Positions 11,568 to 22,666 of a stretch of 64,000 nucleotides of DNA are shown one piece after another. Both the position numbers and the translations under genes were made by a program. Within the stretch, counting starts at the first letter, position 1; each line of letters begins with the position of its first letter. Source of the DNA: Telopea speciosissima (lineage: Eukaryota; Streptophyta; Magnoliopsida; Proteales; Proteaceae); contig NC_057924.1 of assembly GCF_018873765.1 (NCBI RefSeq), positions 6,324,001 through 6,388,000 on the forward strand, written 5' to 3'. The notes under the pieces were generated by a model. The model had not been told where the DNA came from and did not search any database. It saw only the letters and a program-made list of their open reading frames with translations.

Positions 11568-11925
11568 CGACGGCGTTTTTAAACGCCGCTATAAGTCCAA
11601 AAAAAGCCGTCATAGGATATAATGGCGTTTATAATTTGTGCCGTTGAAATGTCGGCGAAGGTACCGCCGTTTTTTTACAACGGCGTTTTTTTAGTGTGAC
11701 TGTGTATGTACCTTTTTTGCGGCATTTTTTAATAAATGCCGGGAAAATTACTACAACGGCGTTTTCATAAGTGTCGTGATAGGTATTGAATTTCTTTTTT
11801 TTTTACGGCATTTTTCAATAAACGACGGGAAAAGTGTATTACAACGGCATTTAAAAAGTGCCGTGATAGGTGTTGAGTTTATACTTTTAGTGGCGTTTTT
11901 TTACAAACGCCGCTATATGCATTTA
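11568..11925. repeat. CACTA left subterminal repeats
   Basis: There are about ten copies, in both orientations, of a motif near ACGGCGTTTTT / AAACGCCG, often paired as small hairpins. Such arrays are the transposase binding regions in CACTA elements. Confidence 0.85.
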
Positions 11926-12506
11926 AAAAAAATAAAATTATTTCTATATTCAATCCATTAACCTGTTTCAAAGATAATAGATTCATCATGTCACCTATTT
12001 TTATATCCAAACCAAATTCATATATAAAACAGAGATATACCTCATCAAATACCCTACCCATTTCATATTCGAAGTGCATCCACAAAGATGGGATGAAATA
12101 AGAGATTTAAGTAAATATATCCAAGTCATGTTAAAGTCGATATATTTAAAAAGCAATGGATTGAAACAGAGATTAAGTGATCAATAGTCCAAATTAAACT
12201 CAAATCGACCCATTTATAAGCAATAGGTAGAAACAAGGACTGGAGCAAGTAATTATCCAAATCAATAGATGAAACAGCGTGTCCTTTTATGCACAAATTC
12301 AAAATTCATCACAGATCATCTAAAAAGAATTTGGAGTTTGAGATGCTCAAGTCTAACTGATGCCTTAACACACTTGAGGGGATTGTAATCTAATAATTGA
12401 TGGTATATCTCTAGAACTGTCAATAGTACAGTTATAATTGCCTCTTCTTACAAAGATGATTACTTTAACCATAGCATTTCAAGATTCCTAAATCATATGG
12501 ATGTAC

Positions 12507-12643
12507 CTGAGGAGCACTGCCAAAAAGATCGTCCGGAGTAGATCTGCACAGCAGGGTAAAGTCTACATCATCAGCATTAACTTGAGTCATTTGAAGAGCT
12601 CTCTTTGCTGCCTCAACAGCCAAACCCGTCAATCTATCTTTTC
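12507..12643 (-). pseudogene. Captured KAS III (beta-ketoacyl-ACP synthase III) exon
   Basis: One 137-nt exon is bounded by an intron end (GGTAG) at 12644 and a GT donor at 12506-12505. It reads [17 protein letters not shown], then an aspartate-rich turn, then [12 protein letters not shown]. This is a conserved N-terminal exon of plastid 3-oxoacyl-ACP synthase III, which starts fatty acid synthesis. The usual LLCTSTPDD appears as LLCRSTPDD. No other KAS III exon, including those with the catalytic Cys, His and Asn, was found nearby, so this is an isolated capture inside the CACTA. Confidence 0.85.
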
Positions 12644-12649
12644 CTACCA

Positions 12650-14115
12650 AGGCACAAGTTAAACCAAGAAATTCAATATTTTCATATGTAGACTATCATA
12701 ACCTATTAAGTATCAAATAAGCTTCCCCTTACCCAAAAAAAAAGCAAGTAAGCTTCCCAATGATTGTTCACTATGTAAAACATGAAAAAGAAAAAGAAAG
12801 AGGGAAGTCTGAATGGTGGGTATCAACAGCCAGCAGCATTCCCATAGTTATTTGAGATCTGAAGATTGTGAGGATGAGGCTACCTGAAAGAACTCATCTT
12901 TTAAGAATCCCAATGCAAATAGAAATCCTTTCATCCATACTTACCATCTATGCAAGCCCAATTTCCAATCCCTTTCATCATGAGAAACAAGACTCATGAT
13001 ATGCATTTTGTGGCACATCCAACATACCCCCAAAGATCTGAAAAACACACCCACACAAGTCACATGATCTGATTTTACAACCCCATCCCCAAAATCACCA
13101 AACACACACACACATGAGCTCGACTAACTACAATGCTTAGCAAAAGCTTCATCAATTTCATTAGAAGTAAAATCACAAATTTGTTGTCATATTACAATAT
13201 AGAATTATAAAATAAAGTACAAATTGTAAAAGAGCAATCTTACCGTTGTGCCGAGGCTAACCCTCTTACATTAGCATCTTCAAGTACCCAATCCAATTCT
13301 TCAAGCTTAGGAGATAACTATGACATGAAATGCTACCAATTTCTCATGATCATGCTGTATTTCCTAGAAATTTACCAAACTGTTATAGTCAACTTCAGTT
13401 TCAAATTAGTTGTAATGTGGTCATCCCTTACCTGCCATTTCTTGACAAAAAAAAGTAGAGAAATCACATGCCTTGGTTGAAGAGGAAGGGAAAAAAGAAG
13501 AAAAGAAACAAAAAAAATGTCCACCACGCCTATCCATGAAGCTTTTCAAAATCCAACATAACTAATCATCCTTGTTCCTATGACTTGACCCATTCTAATG
13601 TAATTCCATTATTCATGTAGAAAGGCTGTGGGCCTTTTAGTTAAAAACATGCCATGTTTATGCATGTAGAAAGGAAAGAACTCAATCTTCACATACAGAA
13701 TAATAAAGTAGAAGACAACTAGGAGGAATAGTTTCTGCTTTATATCCCCTTCTCTAATGTGACCAATTCCCCAAAGGAAACTCTAAGAAAGATGAAGAGA
13801 AATAGAGAGGTTAGGTTTAGAAGAACAAAACAGAATTTTTTTAGTTTCTTGATCCAAGAGCTCCAAACAATTGGATTAAAACCCTAAAGATGGAAATGGA
13901 AGAAAACATATTTAAACATTTATGGGACCCAATACCAACCCCCCCCCCCCCCCCCATACACCACTATTCCCAAACTGAGATATCCACTGAAATTTCTTGA
14001 TTCCAAACCTCTCAAATCCAACAGAATAAATAATAACTTACCATATTCCTGTCAACCCACGTCAAGCTATATATCTCTTCACCATATTCATAGTTTCATT
14101 CCTGCAAGCAACGCT

Positions 14116-14147
<32 letters not shown>

Positions 14148-14232
14148 CTACAAAAGAGGGCAATATATTACAAACCAGGTTATGTATGTACAAAAGAGAA
14201 AATCTATTAAACTTTCTTATAAACATCAAACA

Positions 14233-14273
<41 letters not shown>

Positions 14274-15880
14274 TTGTAACTCCATCTCTAATTTACAATC
14301 AACCTGTAATGGTTGACAATGTTCTCATAATATGTTCATAAGTATGAATATAAAAGCAAGTTATGTCTATAAACTATCTCTGATTCCGGGTTCAAAATCA
14401 TACTAACCTAATTAGTAACAATAAACCAAAGAAAACCTAAAGGAAATGAAATTAAGCAGATCAATACATAATGAGTAGAAAACAAATAAGATTTAACCTA
14501 CAAAAGTCTCTGAAAATTGATCAAATGCAGAGAGAGAGAGAGATTAGCAACTAACCTTTTTTCCCAGTGAAGAGAGGTGGAGCTCTTAGCTAGAGACGAA
14601 GTCGGGGGTTTGTTGCTCCCCTACCATGGCTGTTGAGAGGAAAGATTAGGAATGAGGATTTTAATTAATAACTCAAAAATGCGAATTTGTTGATAAGAAT
14701 CAAAGGCATGCGAAAATGAGCATCCAAGTCCAATGCAGAGGGTTGCCCAGGTCATCAGCTGCAATCTGTCCCAGCTTAAGTTTGATCCGAATCAAAGATA
14801 ATAAGAGAATTATTCAAATAGTTCAAGTTCTAACAAAAATGGGAGATAAAAATAGTAAGACAATTATTCAAATAGTTCAACCCCCAGGAGGGGAGAGATT
14901 AGTGAGATGAACTCTTGCAAGTTGGAATCTATTTATACACACAAGCCTCAAGTTTGATCGGGATTAAAGTTCATACAAATAATGATTGAGAAAGGGAACC
15001 AATTGTCTAGAGGTTGGATGGCTTTATACAGATGGTAAAGCTCCTTGGGTAGCATCCATTTACTTTGCATCCCATATTTTAAATATGAAGAGATTTTCCA
15101 AAGACTAGAAGGAAAAACACGAATTTAACACATGCCCTTCTTAGAGAAACTTCAAAACTGTACATAAGAAGATAACACAGTCACCATGCTCATTCCGAGC
15201 TAGTTGATCAGTCAAAATACAACATTACAACGTACAAAAGAGAGAAAAAAAGGGGGAAAATCCAACCAACTGACAACTGAACTCTTACTCCAAAAACGAA
15301 TACATTTCGTACATAGAATGCAAGCTATAGAGACAAAGAAGAGACCTAATTATCCAAGGAACTACGCTCATAACTTGTCAAATAAGTACACCTATACATA
15401 ACGCAAGATACGAGAGACAGCAAACAATTTATCAATGCAGCATTATGTATCACTAGAATAATGCATTTGTGATGGCTATAGTTTCACCAACTATATAGTA
15501 GGATTTGTTACATTGTTGAGGTTTTAATGGTTTCACTCTTAAACTCTAACAAGAGTTTCTAACCCCAAAAAAGGAAGAAGAAGAGAAAAAAAAAAAGACA
15601 TCCACAGCAACTAGTAATTAGAGCTAGGTAATTTCTAATAATGATTAGAATTCAGAACCAAACAAGATATCAAAAATCTAACATCCTAAACACAATTAGA
15701 AACAAATAGAACAAAGATGAAAGTAAAACCTATTCTATTTTCTTTTTCCCCACCTTTGTTTGATCAAAACAAATCCAAATTAGCTCAAATTCTAGTGTTT
15801 TCACTTTTCACCATCACATCACCAACATAGACACATGTTCATACATATATAAACTACATACACACAATGAATCGAAGCAA
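12650..15880. other. CACTA interior without recognised genes
   Basis: The sequence is AT-rich and intron-like. It includes (AG)n at about 14118-14160, (CT)n at about 14234-14275 and a C-run near 13940. A stretch at 14560-14650 read on the minus strand has an ATG in a good context (ACAGCCATGG) followed by a short open frame. It may be the captured first exon and 5' UTR of an unidentified gene. Confidence 0.4.
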
Positions 15881-15895
15881 AATGAAGTTGTTATT
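15832..15895. repeat. Internal direct repeat in CACTA, copy 1
   Basis: CACATGTTCATACATATATA and, some bases on, ATGAATCGAAGCA recur at 17076-17140. Copy 1 abuts the start of the IDD-like frame. Confidence 0.6.
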
Positions 15896-16335
15896 CCTCA
15901 AATGTCTGCAACAGTTTTGCTTCAAAAAACTGCTCAAATGGGTTCAACAGCAAACAGTGGAAGTGGTTCTTTGCTTAGAGGTTTTGGCAGTTCTTCATTA
16001 AGTGGTCCTAAATCTGACAGGTCTCACTTGACTGCTAATTTTAGGGCCAATTTTGGAGGTGGTGGGGGTGAAACATTGTCACAGATGGAAAATGAAAATC
16101 ATCTCCAAGATCTAATGAATTCTCTAGCAAATGGTGGCTCCTCCATTTTTGGAGCTGCTTCAGGAGGAATCCCTACCTTTGGAGTGAATTGCAATAGTGG
16201 TGGACATGAACAAGAGACCAATTTTGGTGGATTCAATACAAACAGAATGTCATTGGAATAACAACACCATCAGATACCAATTTTGGAAACATGGAAGAAC
16301 CCAAGTTGCATCAAAATCTTATAGTGACACTCCCA
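15884..16335 (+). pseudogene. Captured INDETERMINATE-domain (IDD) zinc-finger gene, C-terminal exon
   Basis: The frame contains MSATVLLQKTAQMGST, the signature of the C-terminal region of plant IDD C2H2 transcription factors, then LLRGFGSSSLSGPKSDRSH and a Gly/Ser/Asn-rich tail. A stop arises at 16259, but a one-base shift restores a family-like reading (NFGNMEEPKLHQNL) to about 16330, so a frameshift is likely. The zinc fingers and the TRDFLG end motif are absent. It lies in the middle of the CACTA. Confidence 0.8.
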
Positions 16336-16890
16336 TTATAGTACACAGAGATAGAGAGAGACAGAGAGAGATTCCTTCATGCACCTTCAAAGGTGGAAAA
16401 GAAAAAAAAAAAGAAATCTTGGGTGGTTTCTTCAGTTTCCTCTTTAAAAAAAGAAAGTGTCCTACCTGCTACCTAATAGTAAAGAATATATAAATGGTGA
16501 ATTTGAATTCTATGGGATTGGGTTGGGTTGACATTCTGTGAAGACACAAAACCACACTTCTCCTATTGTCTTTCTACGTTGACTCCTATTCACTAGAATG
16601 GCATCTCCACTCCACTCCTCTCCTCTCCCCTCCTCCACCTCTTACCATCCTTTTAAGTTTTATAAGTTTTATCCATCTCTTTAACTGCTCTACTTTATAT
16701 TGATTGCTTGCTGAAATGTCAACATCTTCTCTTGGGGTCTCAATCTTTCTCCTCCTCTCCTTTTTCCTGAATTGACTCAATCATTGACAGAGAAGTTAGT
16801 GGAGGTCGATCTGACTCTATCCATAGTCCATACGACCATACGCAATAGTATTAGTACTGTAGTATGATATATCAACACCTCACAGGCCAT

Positions 16891-16930
16891 AAAGCTCTAT
16901 AAAGCTCCATAAAGCTCCATAAAGCTCATG
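16891..16930. repeat. 10-bp tandem repeat
   Basis: Nearly four copies of AAAGCTCCAT with small changes. Confidence 0.85.
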
Positions 16931-17075
16931 CCCTCAAAGCGATGCCGCCGACAATCCCATTAGAATTCCAGAAATCAAACCCATCTTTTTTTGTGCTTAA
17001 ACGAAGCAAAAGAATCGAATGAACGAAGACGGAAGAGAGAAGTAGAAAATACTCTCCTCCCTTAAAGATCAAAAT

Positions 17076-17140
17076 CACATGTTCATACATATATAAACAT
17101 AAGTAAATCCAAAGATAAACACAGAATGAATCGAAGCAGA
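17076..17140. repeat. Internal direct repeat in CACTA, copy 2
   Basis: Second copy of the motif at 15832, with an extra segment between the two conserved blocks. Confidence 0.6.
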
Positions 17141-17559
17141 AACAGAGAGAGCAGGAGAGAAAGGAGAGTTTAAGATAAAAAAAAAAAAAATTAAAAACAA
17201 CAGAATTAACTACAGAAACCTAAACAAAAGAATTTGGACAAAAAACTTGAAATACTAACAACAGATCAAACACAAGAACTAACACTTTCTGACGAATCAA
17301 AACATGTAAGTAAAAAGGAGAGAAGAAGGGTTCAATGGGATCAAACCTTGTGGGACTTGCGAGAATTGGTGTCGCCGATTCACCGTTGCTCTGTCGTTTG
17401 AAAGGGATTTCAGAGAAGTTTGACGGTTGAGGGGAAAAAGATTTGAGAGAACTTTGAGAGAGAGATGGAAAGAGCGGGGGAAACGAAAATGTTTTTGAGA
17501 TGGAGATGGGAAGCACGGGGAAGTGAAAAGATTTTGGGGTTTTTTATCGCTGCAAACTA

Positions 17560-17885
17560 TTACTTTATACGGCGTTTATCTATAAACGTCGTTGTATTGT
17601 GACATACAACGGCATTTCTTTGAAAACGCCATTACAAAAAATATTAAACCATTATTAAATAGTAAACTACAGTGGCGTTTGTTTAAAAAACCGCCGTAGA
17701 AACTAGTTTATTTAACGGCGATTGTGATAAACGCCGTTATATATGCATATATGACGGCGTTTAAACCCATACGCCGTTATACCTTTATATATGACGGCAT
17801 TTTTAATAAAATGTCGGTATATCTTCACATATGACGACATTTGTAAAATATGCCGCAATAACTCAACCCAAAGTGCCGCCATTGC
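17560..17885. repeat. CACTA right subterminal repeats
   Basis: Repeated ACGGCGTTT / AACGCCGT units in both orientations, a mirror of the left end. Confidence 0.85.
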
Positions 17886-18505
17886 ACCAATTTCTTGTAG
17901 TGTCTCCATATTCAAAGGAGGGAACAGTAGCAACAACAAAAGATACAACACTCAAGCCACTGACGCCGATGCCATGAACGATATCGATACGACTCAGAGA
18001 GCTTCTTCGAGAGCGAGCGATGAGGACGAGAACGGTCTCGCTCGAAAGAAGCTCAGGCTCTCCAAAGAACAGTCCGCTTTCCTGGAAGAGAGCTTCAAAG
18101 TGCACAATACTCTTAACCCTGTAAGTAATGAGCAGCAATAGAGAAGGAAAGAAGAAATAAAACGAATGGGGAAAAGAACCGTTTGTTTTCCCCCCCCCCC
18201 TTCCTTTTGGCTTACGTTGTCTCAATTCTTAAATGTTGCAGAAACAAAAGCTTGCTCTTGCAAAACAGCTCAATCTTCGACCTCGCCAAGTGGAAGTTTG
18301 GTTTCAGAACAGAAGAGCCAGGTATATAATTTCTCAATAACTTTGTTTGATTTCTTCTAATTTTTTTTTTTAATCTTGAAGTTATCTTCTAAAAATTTTG
18401 AAATTGAAAAATTACAAAACGAAGCTAAAACAGACGGAGGTGGATTGCGGGTATCTGAAGAGGTGCTGCGAGACATTGACGGAGGAAAACAGAAGACTAC
18501 AAAAA

Positions 18506-18660
18506 CAGTGTCAGAGAAAAGACCCAGTGATGGGGATTCGTTCTCGCAGTTTCTGAAGCAAAGAAAACCCTTCGACAAGCGGTTGGAAGTTGTGAATGAA
18601 GAATCAGCAGTTGGGTCGACGACTAGTGTTGAGATTAAGAAAGAAAACAATGAGTCATGA
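18506..18660 (+). pseudogene. Unidentified coding-like fragment joined to the HD-Zip copy
   Basis: Directly after the zipper fragment, a different frame reads [20 protein letters not shown], then DKRLEVVNEES, and a stop at 18658-18660. It is open, charged and coding-like but does not resemble the end of an HD-Zip protein. It may come from another captured gene. The source is not recognised. Confidence 0.4.
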
Positions 18661-19199
18661 GGTAAGAGTTGGATCGTTCTACGGCATCAATGAAAGGGGA
18701 TTTCTGTAGCTCAAAAGCTGTTGCAGACTCATAGCAACGCCTTAAGAAAATTGGGGAATTTGCCCATAGTTTCCAAGACTCAAAAGAGTTGGATTGTTAT
18801 CACAAAAAATGTCAAAACTCAAGGTTATGTGTAATTCTGTCTCAGATTATATTTTATTTTATTTATTTAAATAACTACTAGGGATTAAAATGAACATTTC
18901 AACTTTGAATGCTAACTGTGTTTAACGTCAGAGGGGGAATGTTGATATTTTACCAAAGTTTGGTATATTCGTGACATCTTATATACTTACAGGAGGTGTC
19001 TGTGAAATTAACCCATTTTTTTTGGGTAACAGACAAAAAGAAACATAACTACTCTAGGAAGTTTTTTTTTATTATTATTATTTTTGGCAAATGAAATAAC
19101 TACTCTTGGAAGTTGTGTCATATACTTTAAAAAATCGAAAGATCGAAGCCCATGTACCACTAGGTCAGGAACTCAAGTGGTTAATCTTGATCCAGGATC

Positions 19200-19640
19200 T
19201 AAACAAAAGATAGCAAGGAACAAAAAAAGAAAAGATCAAAGCCCATTTACCATTGCAAGGTGAAGTGCTGGCTATAAGATGTGCACTATCCCATGCTCAC
19301 TATCCCATGCTCTAGCTGTAGGGTACATTAATCTCCAAGTTGAATCGGATAATAGGGAGGTTATTGCATTCCTTTGAGGTTGGAGCAAACTTACACTATT
19401 TGATTCAGTCACAGTTTTGCGAGATGTGCAGCTACTATGTGCTTAACTGGATTTCATTTTGTTGTATTCCATGGGCTCTAAATTCTGTTGCAGACGCCTT
19501 GGCTCAGAAGGCTCTGTTCATTGTGTATGAGGCAGATTAGCTAAACTCCATTCCTTGGCTTCACAAACTTTGTCTGTCTGAAGCCAATGCTTGTACACAT
19601 GTTTATTGATTCTCACTAAAATTATCCTTTACCACCAAAA
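19200..19640 (+). mobile_element. L1 LINE RNase H remnant with poly-A end
   Basis: The reading shows INLQVESDNREVIAFL, typical of the RNase H domain end (ESD motif), then several stops. It ends in ACCACCAAAAAAAAAAAAAG near 19633-19649. Confidence 0.7.
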
Positions 19641-19649
19641 AAAAAAAAA

Positions 19650-21164
19650 GGTTGTAGCAAAGGTATTTTTATCACAACAGTGAAGGAAGTGGAGGTATTG
19701 TGTGTATGAGGATGCTAAAAACTTTGACGCTTTGTTTTAATTGCTTCATCTTATTCTCAAAATTTTGTTAAGATAGAGGTATAAAATGGTTTTCAAAAAT
19801 CATTTTAAAGTAGAATATCATTAAAAAAAAAGTGTTATTATCATACATATTTTTCAAATATATACATGAAATGACAATATTTCTCTCATTGGAAAAAAAA
19901 ATTATATATCATATTAAAAGGGAAAAAAAAAATAAAAATTACAAATTATTTGACACCATGAGGGGCATCAATAAGAAAATCCTTTGTAATTTATGTTTGT
20001 TTTCTTTTCATAAAAAAAAATTAAATTAAAGCAACTTGTCCTCGTGATGTCACGTGAAAAGATGATGTGACAATTTTAACTATTGAATAAATAATATATG
20101 ATAAAAATGTTAATGTACGATCGCACATATGCATGATCGGCATTAAATACCGTCTGATTGGCATAAAATAAGGGGACTCTTGTCACTACCTAAAATCTAA
20201 GTCGTATTGGTGCTCTCATGGGTAATCATGCCAATGCCACCACCATGCTGATGTCCTTGATGGTCATTGCAGTCATAAATATTTGATCCATCAAGACATT
20301 TATTCTTACTCTGATTAATAAGAAGTTGTGTGACCATACACACTACGTTGGCATCATCATCCTTCACCAGAAAACAGAAATATTGTCATCATCATGAGAC
20401 CAAAGCACTTCTAATTTATCATCTCAGTGACCCAATCTTTCTTTTCTAATTTATGGTTTCTAATCTATCATCTCAATGACCCAATCTTTCAACATAGGAT
20501 CTCAACCACTATGAATGATATCTTAACTTTATTAACTTAGTATACGTTTCCTTCCTTTTCCCACCCGTTGTAAAATGGAAAAGTGAAGAAAAAATGAAGA
20601 ATTTGATTATTTGGTTATAATTCTTGGGAAAATTAGAGAGAAAACAAAAAATTTGGTTATTGGTTTGGGAAAACCAAAGAAAAAAGGAATAGCTTTTGAA
20701 AAAGATTAACTCTAATTGTATGGAGTATCATAGACAAAAGAAAATTGAGAGAGCAGGATCAGTCATGCCTTCTCTCCTTCTCATAGGATAAAGTGTAATT
20801 CTTTTTTTTTCTTGACATCCAAACGTAGCTTATGAAAAAAAAAAAAAAAAAAAAAACCCACATTTTGTCTTAGGAGAGAGTGTGTCAACATGGGCCCAAC
20901 AGGTCATTATGTGAGAAGGTAAGTGAAGGAATCCTCACTCCACCATCGTGGGATCTTTTTTCGTTACCTAAAATCCTCACACAACTAGACAACGATAATG
21001 AATTTTGTCATATTTTTTCCCTTGATGATCTTGGTGCAACCAAATAGCTTTTAGAGTTAACCTAAAAATAGTTTTTAAGAGGAAAGTATTTCTTTTCTCA
21101 AGTACTAATAAAAGAAAAGGCCTTACGAAAAAAAAAAAGAAAAAGACAAGATCGTTGTCTTGTC
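19650..21164. other. AT-rich, no gene seen
   Basis: Short open stretches have no motifs. Several poly-A runs are present (for example 20837-20857). A short near-duplicate (TAATTTATCATCTCA/TAATCTATCATCTCA, each followed by a GACCCAATCTTTC-type block) occurs at 20412-20490. Confidence 0.5.
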
Positions 21165-21475
21165 GGGTAGGGCCTGTACCAGCACAGGGGCCAACGAGAC
21201 CGCACACAAGAGGAGCATCAACATTGATGTGATTTTTTATTTCTAGAAGAATCGGTGTGTTTCACCCTGATAGAGTTTGATGCAGATGCGACCTCGATGT
21301 CTAGGGGAATCTTGCAGTTCATAGGTGATGGGATATAAGGGCTAGTTAGTGCTTCCCCCAACAAACAAGCTACTACCCCTGCTAATGGGGTGAAGGCCCG
21401 GGGACTAACAGAAACAACAATGGAAGTGATCGCATGCACAGTCCTGTGTCTGGGCATGAGAGCCATGTGACCAGT
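21165..21475 (+). repeat. Probable dispersed family A copy, enlarged
   Basis: CCTGTACCAGCACAGGGGCC followed by CACACAAG resembles the family A middle. GTGATCGCATGCACAG and GTGTCTGGGC near 21430-21460 resemble its 3' half. About 180 bp of other sequence lies between them. Confidence 0.45.
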
Positions 21476-21557
21476 TAGTGTTTTTTTTTCCTAAAAAAAA
21501 TAAGAAACTGACTAGGATAAAACAATGTAACTGTTGACCCATAACCGAAATCCTATG

Positions 21558-21653
21558 ATTGGGTCAGAGTTCATCAATAATGTAGCTCAATTGGGTCAGA
21601 GTTCATCAATAATGTAGCTCAATTGGGTCAGAGTTCATCAATAATGTAGCTCA
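21558..21653. repeat. 32-bp tandem repeat, three copies
   Basis: Three identical copies of a unit beginning ATTGGGTCAGAGTTC and ending AATGTAGCTCA (21558, 21590 and 21622). Confidence 0.95.
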
Positions 21654-21719
21654 ACATATATGATCATGTTCCATATCCGATAAAGTATTTTCAGAAAAAA
21701 AAAAAAACTATATTGCATG

Positions 21720-21900
21720 GTTCAAGTAAGCGTAATCGATAATGTGATCGGCCTTTGCGGGTTTTGATTCCAATTAAGTCTGAATCAGACTAAACCCTAA
21801 AAATCCAATACGAATCAATTGGAATCATAATCAAAATCGGATTATTTTAATCCGATTCAACCAAGATCGACGATCTAATTCCAATTCCTTGAACCATAAT
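21720..21900. repeat. Degenerate GATTC/GAATC-rich repeat
   Basis: Dense short GATTC, GAATC and ATCGGAT words ending in TTGAACCATAAT. Similar tracts occur at 34090-34200, 42570-42750 and 60440-60590. Confidence 0.5.
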
Positions 21901-21976
21901 CTAATGACACCCGCCCCTCAAAATAAAAGTTTATGTTTGTATGACTATATATGTCAGGCATTCCTTTGGCCTAATT

Positions 21977-22466
21977 TAGGGGTGTCAATCGGCCGATTTG
22001 GTTTCAGGCCAATACTGGAGCAAGCTGAACCGGTAAGCAGATAGACTTCAGTTTGGCCAGATTTGTTCCCTTTTTATCCGGTTTCATTAAGAAACTCACA
22101 TTTATATTTAAAATTAAACGAAAACTGGTTTTTTTTTTTTTTTTGGTTTACTATCGATTTGGTTTCCAATTTTGGTCGATCCATTTGGTTGGTTTTAGTT
22201 CCTGTTAGGTTTAGAACTAAGATTTCACTTTGTCAATTTCGGCCAGATCGACCAATTGGGGCTAAAATTTGGAATTTTTGTCCTCTCAATTACACTACCT
22301 GTACTTGACGTCAAGTACATCTAATAGAGGGAGGTGGACCTCACCTCGGGCAGTGTGTTCGAACAGGGGGTAGGATAATCATTTCGACCTCCTCTGTTAG
22401 ATGTACTTGACATCAAGTACCAACAACGTAATTGAGAGGATAAAGATCCTAAAATTTGACACCCTT
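21977..22466. mobile_element. hAT-like element with nested MITE
   Basis: The left end TAGGGGTGTCAATCGG and the right end TTTGACACCCTTA form a short inverted repeat of the TAGGGGTGTNAA kind found in plant hAT MITEs. No clear 8-bp duplication was seen. A family B foldback MITE occupies its right half. Confidence 0.5.
22271..22449. mobile_element. Foldback MITE, family B, copy 2
   Basis: The ends share TCCTCTCAATTAC. The next block is TACTTGACGTCAAGTACATC on the left and TACTTGATGTCAAGTACATC on the right complement. The middle has GGGCAGTGTGTTCG. Two further short palindromes (TACTTGACGTCAAGTA) lie within the arms. Confidence 0.8.
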
Positions 22467-22666
22467 AAGTCTCGATTTGGGGCCACACTTAAAAAATAGT
22501 TTTCAAAAGACCAACTGTTTGTTATGTACCAAACATATCTTATATTCAATAATTCCACTGAGAAGAAATCAGAATCCACGAATGAGACGAAAGGAGTAGT
22601 TGTGTTTGAAAAAGGACTCCCACTCCCTTCTTCCTTGTTTGTTTCTTGTAGTGGTGCAGCATCCAT

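Larger units (their letters stand above)
11547..17902. mobile_element. CACTA (En/Spm) transposon, non-autonomous, gene-carrying
   Basis: The left end is CACTACAAGAAATTGGG and the right end is CCAATTTCTTGTAGTG, an inverted repeat of about 16 bp with canonical CACTA termini. TCT flanks both sides (11544-11546 and 17903-17905), the expected 3-bp duplication. Subterminal regions carry many copies of an ACGGCGTTT/AAACGCCGT unit. The 6356-bp body shows no TNPD-type transposase. It contains a KAS III exon and an INDETERMINATE-domain gene piece. Confidence 0.93.
11447..18505 (+). pseudogene. Captured HD-Zip class II transcription factor gene, interrupted by a CACTA
   Basis: Pieces in order: 11447-11546, N-terminal acidic part (DDGAGVS, then LSSFQMDF); 17903-18120, continuation with RASDEDENG and the first homeodomain helices (KKLRLSKEQSAFLEESF); an intron with GTAAGT donor; 18241-18321, homeodomain helix 3 ([13 protein letters not shown]); another intron; about 18421-18505, leucine zipper start (KLKQTEVDC, then [17 protein letters not shown]). 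These match class II HD-Zip proteins (HAT22/HAT14 type). The first exon, the rest of the zipper and the CPSCE tail are missing. The last acceptor lacks its AG (CAAAACGAAG). The reading frame would be continuous across 11546/17903 without the transposon. Introns are kept, so the copy came from DNA and not from mRNA. Confidence 0.85.
10486..19014. mobile_element. Large Mutator-like TIR element (Pack-MULE) with HD-Zip II capture, split by a CACTA element
   Basis: The left end begins GGGTTAATTTCACGGACACC and the right end, complemented, begins GGGTTAATTTCACAGACACC. The two ends keep recognisable similarity for about 85 bp (10486-10570 against 18930-19014), including TGTAAGTAT and AAATATCA blocks. 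The flanks ATATTTTTT and ATTTTTTTT are compatible with a 9-bp duplication but are T-rich. Removing the CACTA (11547-17902 plus one TCT) leaves an element of about 2.2 kb with an HD-Zip II gene copy in the middle. No transposase is seen. Confidence 0.75.
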
